64,000 bases of DNA from Limnobaculum eriocheiris (GTDB lineage Bacteria > Pseudomonadota > Gammaproteobacteria > Enterobacterales > Enterobacteriaceae): NCBI RefSeq assembly GCF_021010575.1, contig NZ_JAJNAG010000013.1, positions 16,123 to 80,122 of the forward strand, written 5' to 3'. Numbering within the stretch: position 1 is the first letter of the stretch; each line of letters opens with the position of its first letter. The notes under the pieces were generated by a model. The model was given only the letters and a program-made list of their open reading frames with translations, did no database searches and had not been told where the DNA came from. This document shows, piece by piece, positions 1-9,069 of the stretch. The translations under genes were made by a program, and so were the position numbers.

Positions 1-501
1 CAGCTCATCGTGCCAGCAGTTAGGTAAATCGCCATACATGGAGTCCAGAAACAGCGGATAGCTATCACTGGAAAGAATAGCTTCAATTTCACGGGCGCAG
101 CGTTTGGCAGTTTCAATATCCCACTGAGGGGTAATGCCCGCATGCCCCATGACTAACGCTTTTTCTTCATCTACTTGTAGTACGGGCTGACGGCGCAACC
201 AGTTGATTAGTTCATCGCAGTCCGGTGCTTCCAGCAGCGTAGTCAGGTTATCTTTTGGTTTATTGCGGCTAATACCGGCGTAAATGGCCAACAGATGAAG
301 GTCGTGATTGCCCAATACGATACGGGCTGAATCACCCAGCGATCGGACATAGCGCAGTACTTCAAGAGAGTCAGGCCCTCGCGCAACCAAATCGCCGGTT
401 AACCAAAGGGTATCTGTGGTAGGGTTAAAACTGACTTGCGCCAGCAAAGCCTGTAGTTCCTGAAAACAACCGTGCACATCACCGACTAAAAGTGTTGCCA
501 T
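1..501 (-). CDS. apaH: Diadenosine tetraphosphatase ApaH (3' end outside window)
   Basis: This is the 5' part (167 codons) of the symmetrical Ap4A hydrolase, which splits diadenosine tetraphosphate into two ADP and, in E. coli, also removes Np4 caps from RNA. The ATG at 501 is followed by the metallophosphatase motifs GDVHG (residues 7-11), GDLVARG (36-42) and GNHD (64-67), which carry the two-metal site. About 110 residues of a family of about 280 lie beyond base 1. It is the last visible gene of the lptD-surA-pdxA-rsmA-apaG-apaH run and begins 34 bp after apaG, so co-transcription is likely. Identity is secure; completeness cannot be judged. Confidence 0.95.
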   Translation of the reverse strand, partial: MATLLVGDVHGCFQELQALLAQVSFNPTTDTLWLTGDLVARGPDSLEVLRYVRSLGDSARIVLGNHDLHLLAIYAGISRNKPKDNLTTLLEAPDCDELINWLRRQPVLQVDEEKALVMGHAGITPQWDIETAKRCAREIEAILSSDSYPLFLDSMYGDLPNCWHDEL

Positions 502-535
502 AAGCGGGAGCTAACCTTTTTCTTATTGAATTTTT

Positions 536-913
536 TTAGTGAATCAGGGACGGAATCGCCAGGCGGAATACCGGAATCACTATCTGAAATGGCTGCCCCA
601 TATGATCGATCATATTGTAGTGGCCTTCCATTGTGCCCAGCGGTGTTTCCAGAATGGCGCCGCTGGTATATTGAAACTCACTGCCTGCCGAAATAATCGG
701 TTGTTCACCAATAACGCCTTCACCCTGAACTTCAGTGTGTTTGCCGTTAGCATTGGTGATTAACCAATATCGACTAAGAAGCTGTACCTGCTCCCGGCCC
801 AGATTGCGAACTGTCATAGTGTAAGCAAAAACAAAACGCTCTTCATCCGGCAAAGACTGGGCTTCAACATAGAAACTTTGTGCCTGAATAAAAATTCTGG
901 GTTTATCGATCAC
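536..913 (-). CDS. apaG: ApaG/CorD family protein
   Basis: 125-residue ApaG, a small immunoglobulin-like beta-sandwich protein linked to divalent cation (Co2+/Mg2+) homeostasis; its exact biochemistry is unsettled. The open frame extends further upstream inside rsmA. I chose the GTG at 913 because it gives the usual 125 residues, begins like E. coli ApaG ([10 protein letters not shown]...), and has an AGGAG seven bases upstream (921-925). The conserved stretches RYWLITN, EVQGEGV and TPLGTM..HY.M are present, and the C-terminus [12 protein letters not shown] matches the family. It starts 4 bp after the rsmA stop. Confidence 0.95.
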   Translation of the reverse strand: MIDKPRIFIQAQSFYVEAQSLPDEERFVFAYTMTVRNLGREQVQLLSRYWLITNANGKHTEVQGEGVIGEQPIISAGSEFQYTSGAILETPLGTMEGHYNMIDHMGQPFQIVIPVFRLAIPSLIH

Positions 914-917
914 GGTA

Positions 918-1751
918 TTACTCCTGTTCAGCCTCCGGCAGTTTAGTGCCTTTGGTTGATAACCAATTTGCCATTTTGCAATACAGTTCAACAGAGATAT
1001 TTTCTGCCCGCATGTTCAGGTCTAAACCCAGTTCGGTCAGTTGTTCTGGCGTAAACAGATGGCCCAGACTATTACGGATAGTTTTACGTCGTTGATTGAA
1101 TGCCTCTGTAGTCAGACGGCTCAGGATACGAATATCATCTACAGGATAGGGGATGCTGTCATGCGGAATCAGACGTACCACCGCTGAGTCAACTTTTGGC
1201 GCAGGGCGGAACGCCGTTGGCGGCACTTCCAGTACCGGGATCACCCGGCAATAATATTGCGCCATTACGCTTAACCGACCATAGGTTTTGCTGTTTTCCC
1301 CGGCTACCAGTCGGTTAACTACTTCTTTCTGTAACATAAAATGCATGTCACTTATAGCGTTAGTATAGCTGAAAAGATGAAACATCAGCGGCGTTGAGAT
1401 GTTATACGGCAGGTTACCAAACACTCTCAGCGGTTGTCCCATCTCTTTGGCCAGTGCTGCAAAATCAAAGGTCATGGCGTCTTGCTGATAGATAGTCAGT
1501 TTATCTTTCAGCTTGGGATTAATCGCCAGACGAGCAGCCAAATCACGGTCCAGTTCGATAACGGTCATATGTTCTAACCGTTCGGCGACCGGTTCGGTTA
1601 ATGCAGCAAGACCAGGACCAATTTCCAGCATTGCCTGACCCGGCTGTGGATGAATCGCCGAGACGATGCTATCGATCACATAAGGATCGCTTAAAAAGTT
1701 TTGCCCAAAACGTTTACGGGCAAAGTGGCCCTGATGAACACGATTATTCAT
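918..1751 (-). CDS. rsmA: 16S rRNA m6(2)A1518/A1519 dimethyltransferase (KsgA)
   Basis: 277-residue RsmA/KsgA, which dimethylates two adjacent adenosines in the helix 45 loop of 16S rRNA late in 30S assembly; loss gives kasugamycin resistance in E. coli. The N-terminus ([19 protein letters not shown]) is almost the E. coli one. SAM-binding motif I is [12 protein letters not shown] (about residues 43-54) and the catalytic motif IV is GNLPYNIS (about 112-119). The C-terminal small domain carries [13 protein letters not shown]. Its start lies 8 bp inside the end of pdxA, and apaG follows after 4 bp, so translation is probably coupled through the run. Confidence 0.98.
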   Translation of the reverse strand: MNNRVHQGHFARKRFGQNFLSDPYVIDSIVSAIHPQPGQAMLEIGPGLAALTEPVAERLEHMTVIELDRDLAARLAINPKLKDKLTIYQQDAMTFDFAALAKEMGQPLRVFGNLPYNISTPLMFHLFSYTNAISDMHFMLQKEVVNRLVAGENSKTYGRLSVMAQYYCRVIPVLEVPPTAFRPAPKVDSAVVRLIPHDSIPYPVDDIRILSRLTTEAFNQRRKTIRNSLGHLFTPEQLTELGLDLNMRAENISVELYCKMANWLSTKGTKLPEAEQE

Positions 1752-2739
1752 TACGATTATTTATTATTTTAATAGCGAGATTAAGCGCAACGGTAAAACT
1801 ACCTGCATCGGCAGTACCCGTAGCGGCAAGGTCTAATGCGGTGCCGTGGTCGACAGAGGTCCTGATAAAAGGAAGGCCCAGCGTGATGTTCACCGCCCGG
1901 CCAAATCCCTGATATTTTAAAACAGGTAATCCCTGATCGTGATACATGGCTAATACTGCATCAGCATGTTGTAAATATTTAGGTTGAAAGAGGGTGTCTG
2001 CCGGAAGTGGCCCCATAAGGTGAATACCCCGTTGGCGCAGCGTTTCCAATACGGGAGAGATAATTTCTATCTCTTCATGCCCCATATGACCCCCTTCGCC
2101 CGCATGAGGGTTCAGCCCACAAACATAAATTTGCGGGTGCGGAATACCAAACTGAGCGATCAAGTCATGATTCAGAATGGTGATGGTTTCCGTCAGGCTC
2201 TCAGGCGTAATGGCTGCAGACACGCGGGACAGCGGCAGGTGGGTGGTAACCAGCGCAACCCGTAGCTCTTCCGTTACCAGCATCATCACAACGCGTTGGC
2301 GCTGGCTGCGTTCTGCAAAAAATTCGGTGTGACCGGTAAACGCATGTCCGGCATCATTAATAATGCCTTTATGTACCGGGCCGGTAATCAGGGCGGCAAA
2401 TTCACCGCTCAGACAGCCATCACAGGCTCGTGCCAGCGTGTCGATAACGTACTGGCTGTTTTGAACATTAAGCTCCCCAGGGGTAACCGGGCCACTTAAT
2501 TTAACCGGTAAAACGGTTAACGTTCCCTTTTCCTGAGGTTGGGGAGCTTGTTCCGGCTGGTAAACACGTAATTGTAAAGGCAGCCCGAGGAGGGCTGCCC
2601 TTTGCTGGAGCAATTCTGGCGCGGCGCAGACCACCAGCTCAACGGGCCATTCCCGCTGGGCCAGTTGAACAATTAAGTCAGGTCCCACACCGGCAGGTTC
2701 TCCCGGTGTGATTACCACGCGTTGAATATTACTGGCCAT
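1744..2739 (-). CDS. pdxA: 4-hydroxythreonine-4-phosphate dehydrogenase
   Basis: 331-residue PdxA of the DXP-dependent pyridoxal 5'-phosphate pathway. It oxidises 4-phosphohydroxy-L-threonine with NAD+; the product decarboxylates and is condensed by PdxJ. Family landmarks include [13 protein letters not shown] near the N-terminus, the metal-ligand region [20 protein letters not shown] and [12 protein letters not shown]. The ATG at 2739 sits inside the last codons of surA (11-bp overlap), and the 3' end overlaps rsmA by 8 bp, as in other enterobacteria. Length is normal (E. coli 329). Confidence 0.97.
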   Translation of the reverse strand: MASNIQRVVITPGEPAGVGPDLIVQLAQREWPVELVVCAAPELLQQRAALLGLPLQLRVYQPEQAPQPQEKGTLTVLPVKLSGPVTPGELNVQNSQYVIDTLARACDGCLSGEFAALITGPVHKGIINDAGHAFTGHTEFFAERSQRQRVVMMLVTEELRVALVTTHLPLSRVSAAITPESLTETITILNHDLIAQFGIPHPQIYVCGLNPHAGEGGHMGHEEIEIISPVLETLRQRGIHLMGPLPADTLFQPKYLQHADAVLAMYHDQGLPVLKYQGFGRAVNITLGLPFIRTSVDHGTALDLAATGTADAGSFTVALNLAIKIINNRNE

Positions 2740-4081
2740 TAGTGCTGGTACTGCTGCTGTTGCTACCGTTCATAATTTTAACGTAAGCACTGGCGCGAAT
2801 TTCCTGCATCCAGCCAGGGACTTCTTCAGAGAACTTACGGTTGAACAGCATGCGGTAAGCACGGTCCTTCTGAGCAACGTCAGTTTTATCAACCTGACGG
2901 GTATCCAACAGTTGGATTAAATGCCAGCCAAATGAAGAGCGAATTGGAGCACTGATCTCATTTTTCTGTAAACGCATTAGTGCATCACGGAATGCCGGAT
3001 CAAATACTTCCGGTGAGGACCACCCCATATCGCCACCCTGACGGGCAGAGCCCGGGTCTTCTGAGTATTTGCGAGCCATTTCAGCAAAATCTGCTTTTCC
3101 GCTGCGAATATCTTCAGCAATGGAGGCTAATTGTGCCTGTGCCTGCTGGTCAGTCACCACAACCGTTGGGCGAATCAGAATATGGCGGGCATGAACTTCC
3201 ATAACAGAGATAGACTTCTGCTCACCACGAATGTCGTTTACTTTTAGAATGTGGAAGCCTACGCGAGAACGAATCGGCCCAATAATGCTGCCTTTCTGGG
3301 ATGATTGCAGTTCACTGGCAAAAATGGATGGCAGTTCCTGCATTTTCGCCCAACCCATTTTACCGCCTCTCAGCGCCTGCGGGTCCGCAGAATAGGTTGC
3401 AGCCATTTTTCCGAAGTCAGCACCATTTTTTAACTGTTCAACAATTTTCTTTGCCTGTTCATCAGCTTTGTTGACCAGGTCTGGGCTTGGATTTTCCCCT
3501 AAAGGAATCATGATATGGCTCAGGTTCAGCTCTGCGCTGGCGTCTAACTGGTTAGCCATTTGACCGACTAATGCGTCAACTTCCTGAGGTAATACGGTAA
3601 TCCGGCGACGAACTTCGTTATTACGAACTTCACTCATCAGCATCTCTTTACGGATCTGCTCACGATAAGTTTTGTAGTCCATACCATCGGCGGCAAGGCG
3701 AGTTTTTAACTGAGCTACACTCATACGGTTTTGCTGAGCGATATCAGCAATACTTTTATCAAGCTGGGCATCATCAATTTTAATACCCATGCTGGTACCT
3801 AACTGATTAATGATGCTATCCATAATCAGTCTTTCCGTTATCTGGGTACGTAAGGTTTCGTCATCTGGCAGTTGTTGACCAGCGCGGCGAGCCCCATTTT
3901 TAACGGAAGACATCATATTATTGACATCGCTTTCTAAAACGACGCCGTTATTGACTATGGCTGCAACGCGGTCAACATGCTGTCCCGCAGGTGCAGCAAG
4001 TACAGCATGTGAAGCCAACGACATTGATGTGACTGATGCACAGAGCGCCAGACTTGCGGCAAGCGATCTCCAGTTTTTCAT
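2729..4081 (-). CDS. surA: Periplasmic peptidyl-prolyl isomerase/chaperone SurA
   Basis: SurA is the main periplasmic chaperone delivering outer-membrane beta-barrel proteins, including LptD encoded just upstream, to the BAM complex. From the ATG at 4081 the protein has 450 residues and begins MKNWRSLAA, as E. coli SurA does (MKNW). An in-frame ATG four codons upstream (4093) and a longer open frame exist but fit the family less well. A Sec signal peptide of about 29 residues ends near VLA-APA. The chaperone N-domain follows ([27 protein letters not shown]). Two parvulin domains then start near [11 protein letters not shown] and [11 protein letters not shown]. It overlaps pdxA by 11 bp and lies 73 bp after lptD. 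Confidence 0.96.
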   Translation of the reverse strand: MKNWRSLAASLALCASVTSMSLASHAVLAAPAGQHVDRVAAIVNNGVVLESDVNNMMSSVKNGARRAGQQLPDDETLRTQITERLIMDSIINQLGTSMGIKIDDAQLDKSIADIAQQNRMSVAQLKTRLAADGMDYKTYREQIRKEMLMSEVRNNEVRRRITVLPQEVDALVGQMANQLDASAELNLSHIMIPLGENPSPDLVNKADEQAKKIVEQLKNGADFGKMAATYSADPQALRGGKMGWAKMQELPSIFASELQSSQKGSIIGPIRSRVGFHILKVNDIRGEQKSISVMEVHARHILIRPTVVVTDQQAQAQLASIAEDIRSGKADFAEMARKYSEDPGSARQGGDMGWSSPEVFDPAFRDALMRLQKNEISAPIRSSFGWHLIQLLDTRQVDKTDVAQKDRAYRMLFNRKFSEEVPGWMQEIRASAYVKIMNGSNSSSTSTNGQ

Positions 4082-4154
4082 TACTTTTCTCATATAGTCC
4101 ATCCGCACGGGGCGGTTTATCTTAAAAATAACACCAACGTTTTCACGATAAATA

Positions 4155-6527
4155 TCAGAAAGCTTGTTGATATGGCAAAATTCCGTTACGTAACATTTTG
4201 CTTCCACCTAAGTTGTGGTTGCCACTTAAGCCACGCAGTTCGATGTTAAAGGATACCTTGTTGTCGTAATCACTCTGGAAGTCACCCTTCGAGTTCCAGC
4301 CAATAATTTTTCGTTCATAGCCAACACCAATTGCCCAACAGCAGGTATTGTACTGAACGCCCATTAGACCATCGGCAGACTGTTTTAGTTTCGTATCATA
4401 ATAATATGCGCCAGTAACAGACCATCTGTCTGCAATTGGCCAGGTTGCGATACCACCAACTTGTGAAATATCCTGATTATAGGCGGTATAACCGTTAGAT
4501 ATATTAGTGGTCATGGCTGATACGTACTCTTTACTGGCATAACGATAGCTAAGTTGAACGACTCGCTCACTGTCTTTACGATACTCAGCCACTGCGTTAC
4601 CTACAGCAAACGTGTCTAAGCGGGTGTCATATTGTACTCCACCGCGCAGGCCAAAGTTAGAGTCAATTTTCCAGTAGCTATCGCCCGCCCAGACTACACT
4701 GCCGGTTTGTTTATTTTGGTCGATTTTGTTTGAGTAATAATCGTTATCACCGGTACGGGATTTTTCGAAGAAGTAAATCTGCCCGATAGAAGCGTTAAAA
4801 CGTTCGTTTTGACGCTCGTCATAAACCCGGGTGGTTAAACCGGTGGTCACCTGATTGGCTGAGGCGATACGGTCCAGGCCGCCATAGGTTCTGTCGCGGA
4901 ACAGTCCGGTGTAGTCTGACTGCAGTAACGTTGAGTCATAGACATAGATATCGCTCTGATCCTTATAAGGAACATAGAGATATTGAACCCGCGGTTCCAG
5001 CGTTTGAGTAAAGTCCTGCCAGGTGTCCATTGGGCGGTCAAACACCACTTTGCCGGATATTTTATATTGTGGTAATACCCGGTTTACAGAATCTTTCAGG
5101 TCCGGGGCGTTGGTTCCATAATATTGATAGAAGTTATCCGAAAAATCTTGTTCATAATGAGTGGCCATCAATTTAAATTCACTATCAATACTTCCCCAAT
5201 TATTGGCGATTGGATAGTTTATTGTTGGCTCAATATGTGCACGTACTGCGGTTGGGTTATTGGGGTTCTCACTGGTGAATTTGGCTAACTGACCGTAAGT
5301 ATGCAGGTCAAAACCGGCAATATCGTACAGGTAGTTATTCATATCAATTTGTGGCTCTGCACGGTAGGCGTTAATGTTACCGCCGCTGGCAAAGATCTGG
5401 AATTTTTTCATTGCAATGGTTGCATCCCAGTTCTGGTTTGCATAGCCCACGCTGTATTTCTGAGTGGCATAACCATCGGTACTGGAACCGTATTCGCTGG
5501 TAAAGTCGCTTAAGTAACGACTATCGCTCAGTTTGGTATAGTCAATATTGAAGCGCCAGTTCTGGTCCATTACACCGTTATGGTTCCAGTAGAATAACCA
5601 ACGATCGGTATTACTCTCATTCGGAAAGTCAGAGGCGTACTGGTCATCGCTTTTTAACCAGTCAAACTCCATGATACCGGCACCAGGAGCGAGTAAATAA
5701 CGGAACTCATTCTGGAACTGCATCCCACGCTGTTCAATATAGTGCGGTGTAATGGTGGCATCAAAGTTTGGCGCAATGTTCCAGTAATACGGCAGAATAA
5801 ATTCAAAGCCGCTGTTATTTCCATACTTGGCATTAGGTAACAGGAAACCGGAACGGCGTTTATTGCCGGTAGGTAACTGTAAATAAGGGCTGTAGAACAC
5901 CGGTACCGAACCAATTTTAAACCGGGCATTCCAGATTTCTGCCAGTTCTTCTTCATTGTCATGAATAATTTCAGAACCGACCACGCTCCAACTATTATCA
6001 TCAGGCAGACAGGAAGTAAAAGTACCGTTTTCCAATATGGCATAACGGTTATCTTCCCGCAGCTTCATGGTATCAGCCTGACCGCGCCCCTGGCGCCCAA
6101 CCATCTGATAGTTACCCTGATAAAGGTCGGTATCTTTAGTATTTAAATTAGACCAGGCTTTTGGGCCACTAAGTTTGATCATATTGTCATCATACTTAAC
6201 GTTGCCTGTCGCCGTAACGGTACGGATAGGCTCTGCCTGACCCTGTTGTTCAGTCTGGTTTACTTCAGCCTGATCGGCAACCATCAGGCGGTTACCCTGC
6301 TGAACGATAACGTTGCCGGTAAAAACGGCGCTTTCAGGATAGTTGACTTGACTGTCGTCGGATTCAATATTGACCGGTAAAGCGTTTGGATCGCCCGACA
6401 CCAGCGGACGCTCATAAATAGGGATTCCAAGCCGACATTGTTCGGCCAAAGGGTTAGCCAAAGTATTCTGGCTGTATAATGCCATCCAAATTGTGGTGGC
6501 CAGCAGTGTGGGATAACGTTTTTTCAT
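4155..6527 (-). CDS. lptD: LPS-assembly outer-membrane protein LptD
   Basis: 790-residue LptD, the 26-strand outer-membrane barrel that with the LptE lipoprotein inserts lipopolysaccharide into the outer leaflet. A signal peptide of about 24 residues (…[11 protein letters not shown]) precedes the periplasmic LptA-like domain (about 50-200) and the barrel. All four cysteines that form the nested disulfides in E. coli LptD are present: C31, C173 and the adjacent pair C729-C730 (NTCCW). Length (E. coli 784) and the C-terminus (LPYQQAF) are normal. It is first in the surA-pdxA-rsmA-apaGH run and divergent from djlA across 180 bp. In E. coli this promoter responds to sigma E; I could not place a convincing sigma E site here. 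Confidence 0.97.
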   Translation of the reverse strand: MKKRYPTLLATTIWMALYSQNTLANPLAEQCRLGIPIYERPLVSGDPNALPVNIESDDSQVNYPESAVFTGNVIVQQGNRLMVADQAEVNQTEQQGQAEPIRTVTATGNVKYDDNMIKLSGPKAWSNLNTKDTDLYQGNYQMVGRQGRGQADTMKLREDNRYAILENGTFTSCLPDDNSWSVVGSEIIHDNEEELAEIWNARFKIGSVPVFYSPYLQLPTGNKRRSGFLLPNAKYGNNSGFEFILPYYWNIAPNFDATITPHYIEQRGMQFQNEFRYLLAPGAGIMEFDWLKSDDQYASDFPNESNTDRWLFYWNHNGVMDQNWRFNIDYTKLSDSRYLSDFTSEYGSSTDGYATQKYSVGYANQNWDATIAMKKFQIFASGGNINAYRAEPQIDMNNYLYDIAGFDLHTYGQLAKFTSENPNNPTAVRAHIEPTINYPIANNWGSIDSEFKLMATHYEQDFSDNFYQYYGTNAPDLKDSVNRVLPQYKISGKVVFDRPMDTWQDFTQTLEPRVQYLYVPYKDQSDIYVYDSTLLQSDYTGLFRDRTYGGLDRIASANQVTTGLTTRVYDERQNERFNASIGQIYFFEKSRTGDNDYYSNKIDQNKQTGSVVWAGDSYWKIDSNFGLRGGVQYDTRLDTFAVGNAVAEYRKDSERVVQLSYRYASKEYVSAMTTNISNGYTAYNQDISQVGGIATWPIADRWSVTGAYYYDTKLKQSADGLMGVQYNTCCWAIGVGYERKIIGWNSKGDFQSDYDNKVSFNIELRGLSGNHNLGGSKMLRNGILPYQQAF

Positions 6528-6707
6528 ACGGTTATTCTTGGTATTCCGTTAGTTACGGCTATGTAGGCAGAAGCAAACCTGATGAGATTATCGTACTCGT
6601 CTCTGTTACACCAGCGCTAAATCTTAGCATCACCGTTAGGTGGTTCAATATTTGGCAGGTATGATAATGCAATTTACGGCAGACGGCATTGTCAATTAGA
6701 GGGTGAT

Positions 6708-7526
6708 ATGCAGTATTGGGGAAAGATCCTTGGGGTTATTTTAGGTGTAATATCTGGCGGCGGCTTTTGGGCAATCGTTCTGGGGCTGATTGTCGGTCAT
6801 ATGGTAGACAATGTAAGAAGCGCCCGTCGCGGCGGCTTTTTTGCCAATCAGCAGGCACGTCAGGCGCTGTTTTTCCGTACTACATTTCAAGTGATGGGGC
6901 ATTTGACCAAATCAAAAGGCCGGGTTACCGAAGTTGATATTCAAAATGCCTCTATGATTATGGATCGTATGCAGATACATGGTCCTCGCCGTAGCGATGC
7001 CCAGCAGGCATTCCGTGAAGGTAAACAGAGTGGTTACCCTCTACGGGAAAAACTGCGTGAATTAAAAACCATCTGTTTTGGTCGTGCCGATTTGATTCGC
7101 ATGTTCCTGGAGATTCAACTTCAGGCGGCATTTGCCGACGGTGTGCTGCACCCTAATGAGCGTCAGGTACTGTATGTGATTGCTGAAGAGTTGGGCATTT
7201 CTCGCAGCCAATTGGATCAGTTACTGAGTATGATTGACAGCGGTCGCCAGTTTGGACAATCCGGCGGTTGGCAGGGGCAGCAGAATAGTGGCTATCGTCC
7301 GGCATCCGGACCTACACTGGAAGATGCCTGTAAAGTACTGGGTGTAAAACCCGGTGACGATGCGGCCACAATTAAGCGCGCCTATCGGAAATTAATGACA
7401 GAGCATCACCCGGATAAACTGGTGGCAAAAGGTTTACCGCAAGAGATGATGGAAATCGCTAAACAAAAAGCGCAGGAAATTCAGGGTGCTTACGATTTAA
7501 TTAAGCGCGAGAAGGGATTTAAGTAA
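6708..7526 (+). CDS. djlA: Co-chaperone DjlA (membrane-anchored type III DnaJ)
   Basis: 272-residue DjlA, a bitopic inner-membrane J-protein that stimulates DnaK ATPase and can induce capsule synthesis through Rcs when overproduced in E. coli. It starts MQYWGK and has one glycine-rich transmembrane segment (about residues 7-30). A central TerB-like helical domain follows ([10 protein letters not shown] to [14 protein letters not shown]), then a glutamine/glycine-rich linker (about 182-200). The J domain is C-terminal (about 205-272) with the HPD tripeptide in EHHPDKL. A GAGGGTGAT Shine-Dalgarno lies just upstream. Size and sequence follow E. coli DjlA (271). Confidence 0.97.
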   Translation: MQYWGKILGVILGVISGGGFWAIVLGLIVGHMVDNVRSARRGGFFANQQARQALFFRTTFQVMGHLTKSKGRVTEVDIQNASMIMDRMQIHGPRRSDAQQAFREGKQSGYPLREKLRELKTICFGRADLIRMFLEIQLQAAFADGVLHPNERQVLYVIAEELGISRSQLDQLLSMIDSGRQFGQSGGWQGQQNSGYRPASGPTLEDACKVLGVKPGDDAATIKRAYRKLMTEHHPDKLVAKGLPQEMMEIAKQKAQEIQGAYDLIKREKGFK

Positions 7527-7629
7527 TCTGCCCCTTTTGTGCGACGGATTGAACATTATCAGTTAAAAAGCGTGTGTAATTAAGCCAAATCTTGGTATGT
7601 TGCAGTTGATTATTTTTCTCATATATTCA

Positions 7630-7665
7630 TTACATTGGGCTTTTTTCAATAAAGGCCCAGTGTAA
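7630..7665. repeat. Near-perfect 15-bp hairpin in the djlA-kinase gap
   Basis: The left arm at 7630-7644 (TTACATTGGGCTTTT) pairs with 7651-7665 around a 6-base loop (TTCAAT), with two G-T wobbles if transcribed as RNA. No U-run follows on either strand, so it is not a classic intrinsic terminator. A second, looser inverted pair, TTTGAAA (7696-7702) and TTTCAAA (7717-7723), lies downstream, before the kinase gene. The role is unknown; an attenuator, RNA-processing site or protein-binding palindrome are all possible. Confidence 0.6.
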
Positions 7666-7807
7666 CAGTTCAAAATGGTATCAGTTGTCCGGATCTTTGA
7701 AACGGAGAGCGTCATCTTTCAAACCCATCCGGTCAGGCTGGAGATAAATCCGGAGTAACGATCTGCGCAGGTTAGAAACGACTCATCTTAATTGACTGGA
7801 GGCTTAG

Positions 7808-8314
7808 ATGTTAATTGTATTTAGCGGATTACCGGGCGTTGGTAAAACCTCAATAGCCAAAGCACTGACAAAAAAGATGGGGGGTGTTTACCTTCGGATA
7901 GACTCTATTGAGCAGGCTATTCGTAACGCCGGGGTACTGCTAAAAGATGTGGGAACATCCGGCTATGACACCAGCTATATGCTGGCGAAAGATAACCTGC
8001 TGTTAGGGCAAACGGTGATTGCGGATTGTGTAAACCCGGTTAGCTGGTCGCGGGATAGCTGGATGCAGGTTGCTGAGGAGGCGCAAGTAGTCAGTGTGGA
8101 TATTGAGATTATCTGTAGCGATATTGATGAACACCGTTTGCGGGTTGAATCCCGTCGGAGCGATATTCCCCATCTGGTTCTACCCGTCTGGCAACAAATT
8201 GTAGAGAAAGAGTATCAGGAATGGAAACGCCCACGCATTGTGATTGATAGTGCGGGTAAAGAGGTCGAAGGCTGCGTGGACGAAATTTTGGATCACCTTC
8301 AGGTTTGTACCTGA
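7808..8314 (+). CDS. Small P-loop (AAA_33-type) kinase of unknown substrate
   Basis: 168-residue single-domain P-loop NTPase. Walker A is GLPGVGKTS (residues 7-15), followed by a likely substrate-binding segment YLRIDSIEQAIR (a D-S pair after beta-2) and a second strand ending VIADCVNPV. This layout resembles the zeta-toxin, chloramphenicol-phosphotransferase and adenylyl-sulfate-kinase-like small kinases usually labelled AAA_33. An arginine-rich lid (HRLRVESRRSDI) follows. GGAGG lies nine bases before the ATG. E. coli has no counterpart between djlA and rluA, so this is an accessory gene. It converges on rluA with a 17-bp gap. The substrate cannot be inferred from sequence; no antitoxin-like partner is adjacent. 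Confidence 0.75.
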   Translation: MLIVFSGLPGVGKTSIAKALTKKMGGVYLRIDSIEQAIRNAGVLLKDVGTSGYDTSYMLAKDNLLLGQTVIADCVNPVSWSRDSWMQVAEEAQVVSVDIEIICSDIDEHRLRVESRRSDIPHLVLPVWQQIVEKEYQEWKRPRIVIDSAGKEVEGCVDEILDHLQVCT

Positions 8315-8331
8315 ACAACAACGAGCGCAGA

Positions 8332-8985
8332 TTAAAAGTCGGGTTCACACTTAAAATGCATTGGACCACCAAATGCCGGGTGATGGATGCACAATTCCTG
8401 AGCGTGAAGCTGTAGCCGCGAAGCCATCGCTTTAGCCTCCGGGTGGGCATAAAATTTATCGCCTAATATTGGATGACCTATTGCCAACATATGGACGCGT
8501 AACTGGTGAGAACGCCCGGTAATTGGCATAAGTTTTACCCGTGTGGAACCATCATCACGGCTAATTACCTGATATTCTGTTTGGGCGCTTTTGCCCGTGT
8601 CATAACAGACTTTTTGCTTTGGGCGATTAGGCCAGTCACAAATCAGCGGTAAATCGATTAAACCCTCATCTTTTTCCAGATGCCCCCAGACGCGGGCAAT
8701 ATAGGATTTTTTCGGCTCACGTTCGCGAAACTGCCGTTTGAGTTCCCGCTCTGCGGCCTTATTTAACGCCACTACCATCACGCCACTGGTGGCCATATCC
8801 AGGCGATGAACTGACTCGGCATCAGGGAAGTCACGCTGAATGCGCGCCATGATGCTATCGTTATGTTCCGGTGCCTTGCCGGGAACAGAGAGCAGGCCGC
8901 TGGGTTTATTTACCACCATGATATGTTCATCCTGATACAGAATGTATAACCAGGGGTCTTGTGAAGGATGATAGGCTTCCATCAT
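8332..8985 (-). CDS. rluA: 23S rRNA/tRNA pseudouridine synthase RluA
   Basis: 217-residue RluA, which isomerises U746 in 23S rRNA and U32 in several tRNAs. The catalytic motif HRLDMATSG, containing the nucleophilic aspartate, is near residues 60-68. The conserved LKRQFREREPKK, LICDWPNRPKQKVC and TGRSHQLRVHM segments match E. coli RluA (219 residues). Two consecutive ATGs (8985 and 8982) are possible starts; GGAGA lies about nine bases upstream of the first. It follows rapA on the same strand after 84 bp and converges on the small kinase gene. Confidence 0.97.
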   Translation of the reverse strand: MMEAYHPSQDPWLYILYQDEHIMVVNKPSGLLSVPGKAPEHNDSIMARIQRDFPDAESVHRLDMATSGVMVVALNKAAERELKRQFREREPKKSYIARVWGHLEKDEGLIDLPLICDWPNRPKQKVCYDTGKSAQTEYQVISRDDGSTRVKLMPITGRSHQLRVHMLAIGHPILGDKFYAHPEAKAMASRLQLHAQELCIHHPAFGGPMHFKCEPDF

Positions 8986-9024
8986 ATTGAAGAGTCTCCG
9001 GTGATCTCGGTCAGAGTCAGTACT

Positions 9025-9058
9025 GATACCGGCTGCTGTTAAAGTAACAACCGGTATC
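9025..9058 (-). terminator. Possible stem-loop between rapA and rluA
   Basis: GATACCGG at 9025-9032 pairs with CCGGTATC at 9051-9058, and the inner TGTT/AACA can extend the stem. It lies just downstream of the rapA stop, but no U-tract follows on the minus strand, so termination is uncertain. It could instead limit 3'-end decay of rapA mRNA. Confidence 0.35.
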
Positions 9059-9069
9059 CTGAATCATCA

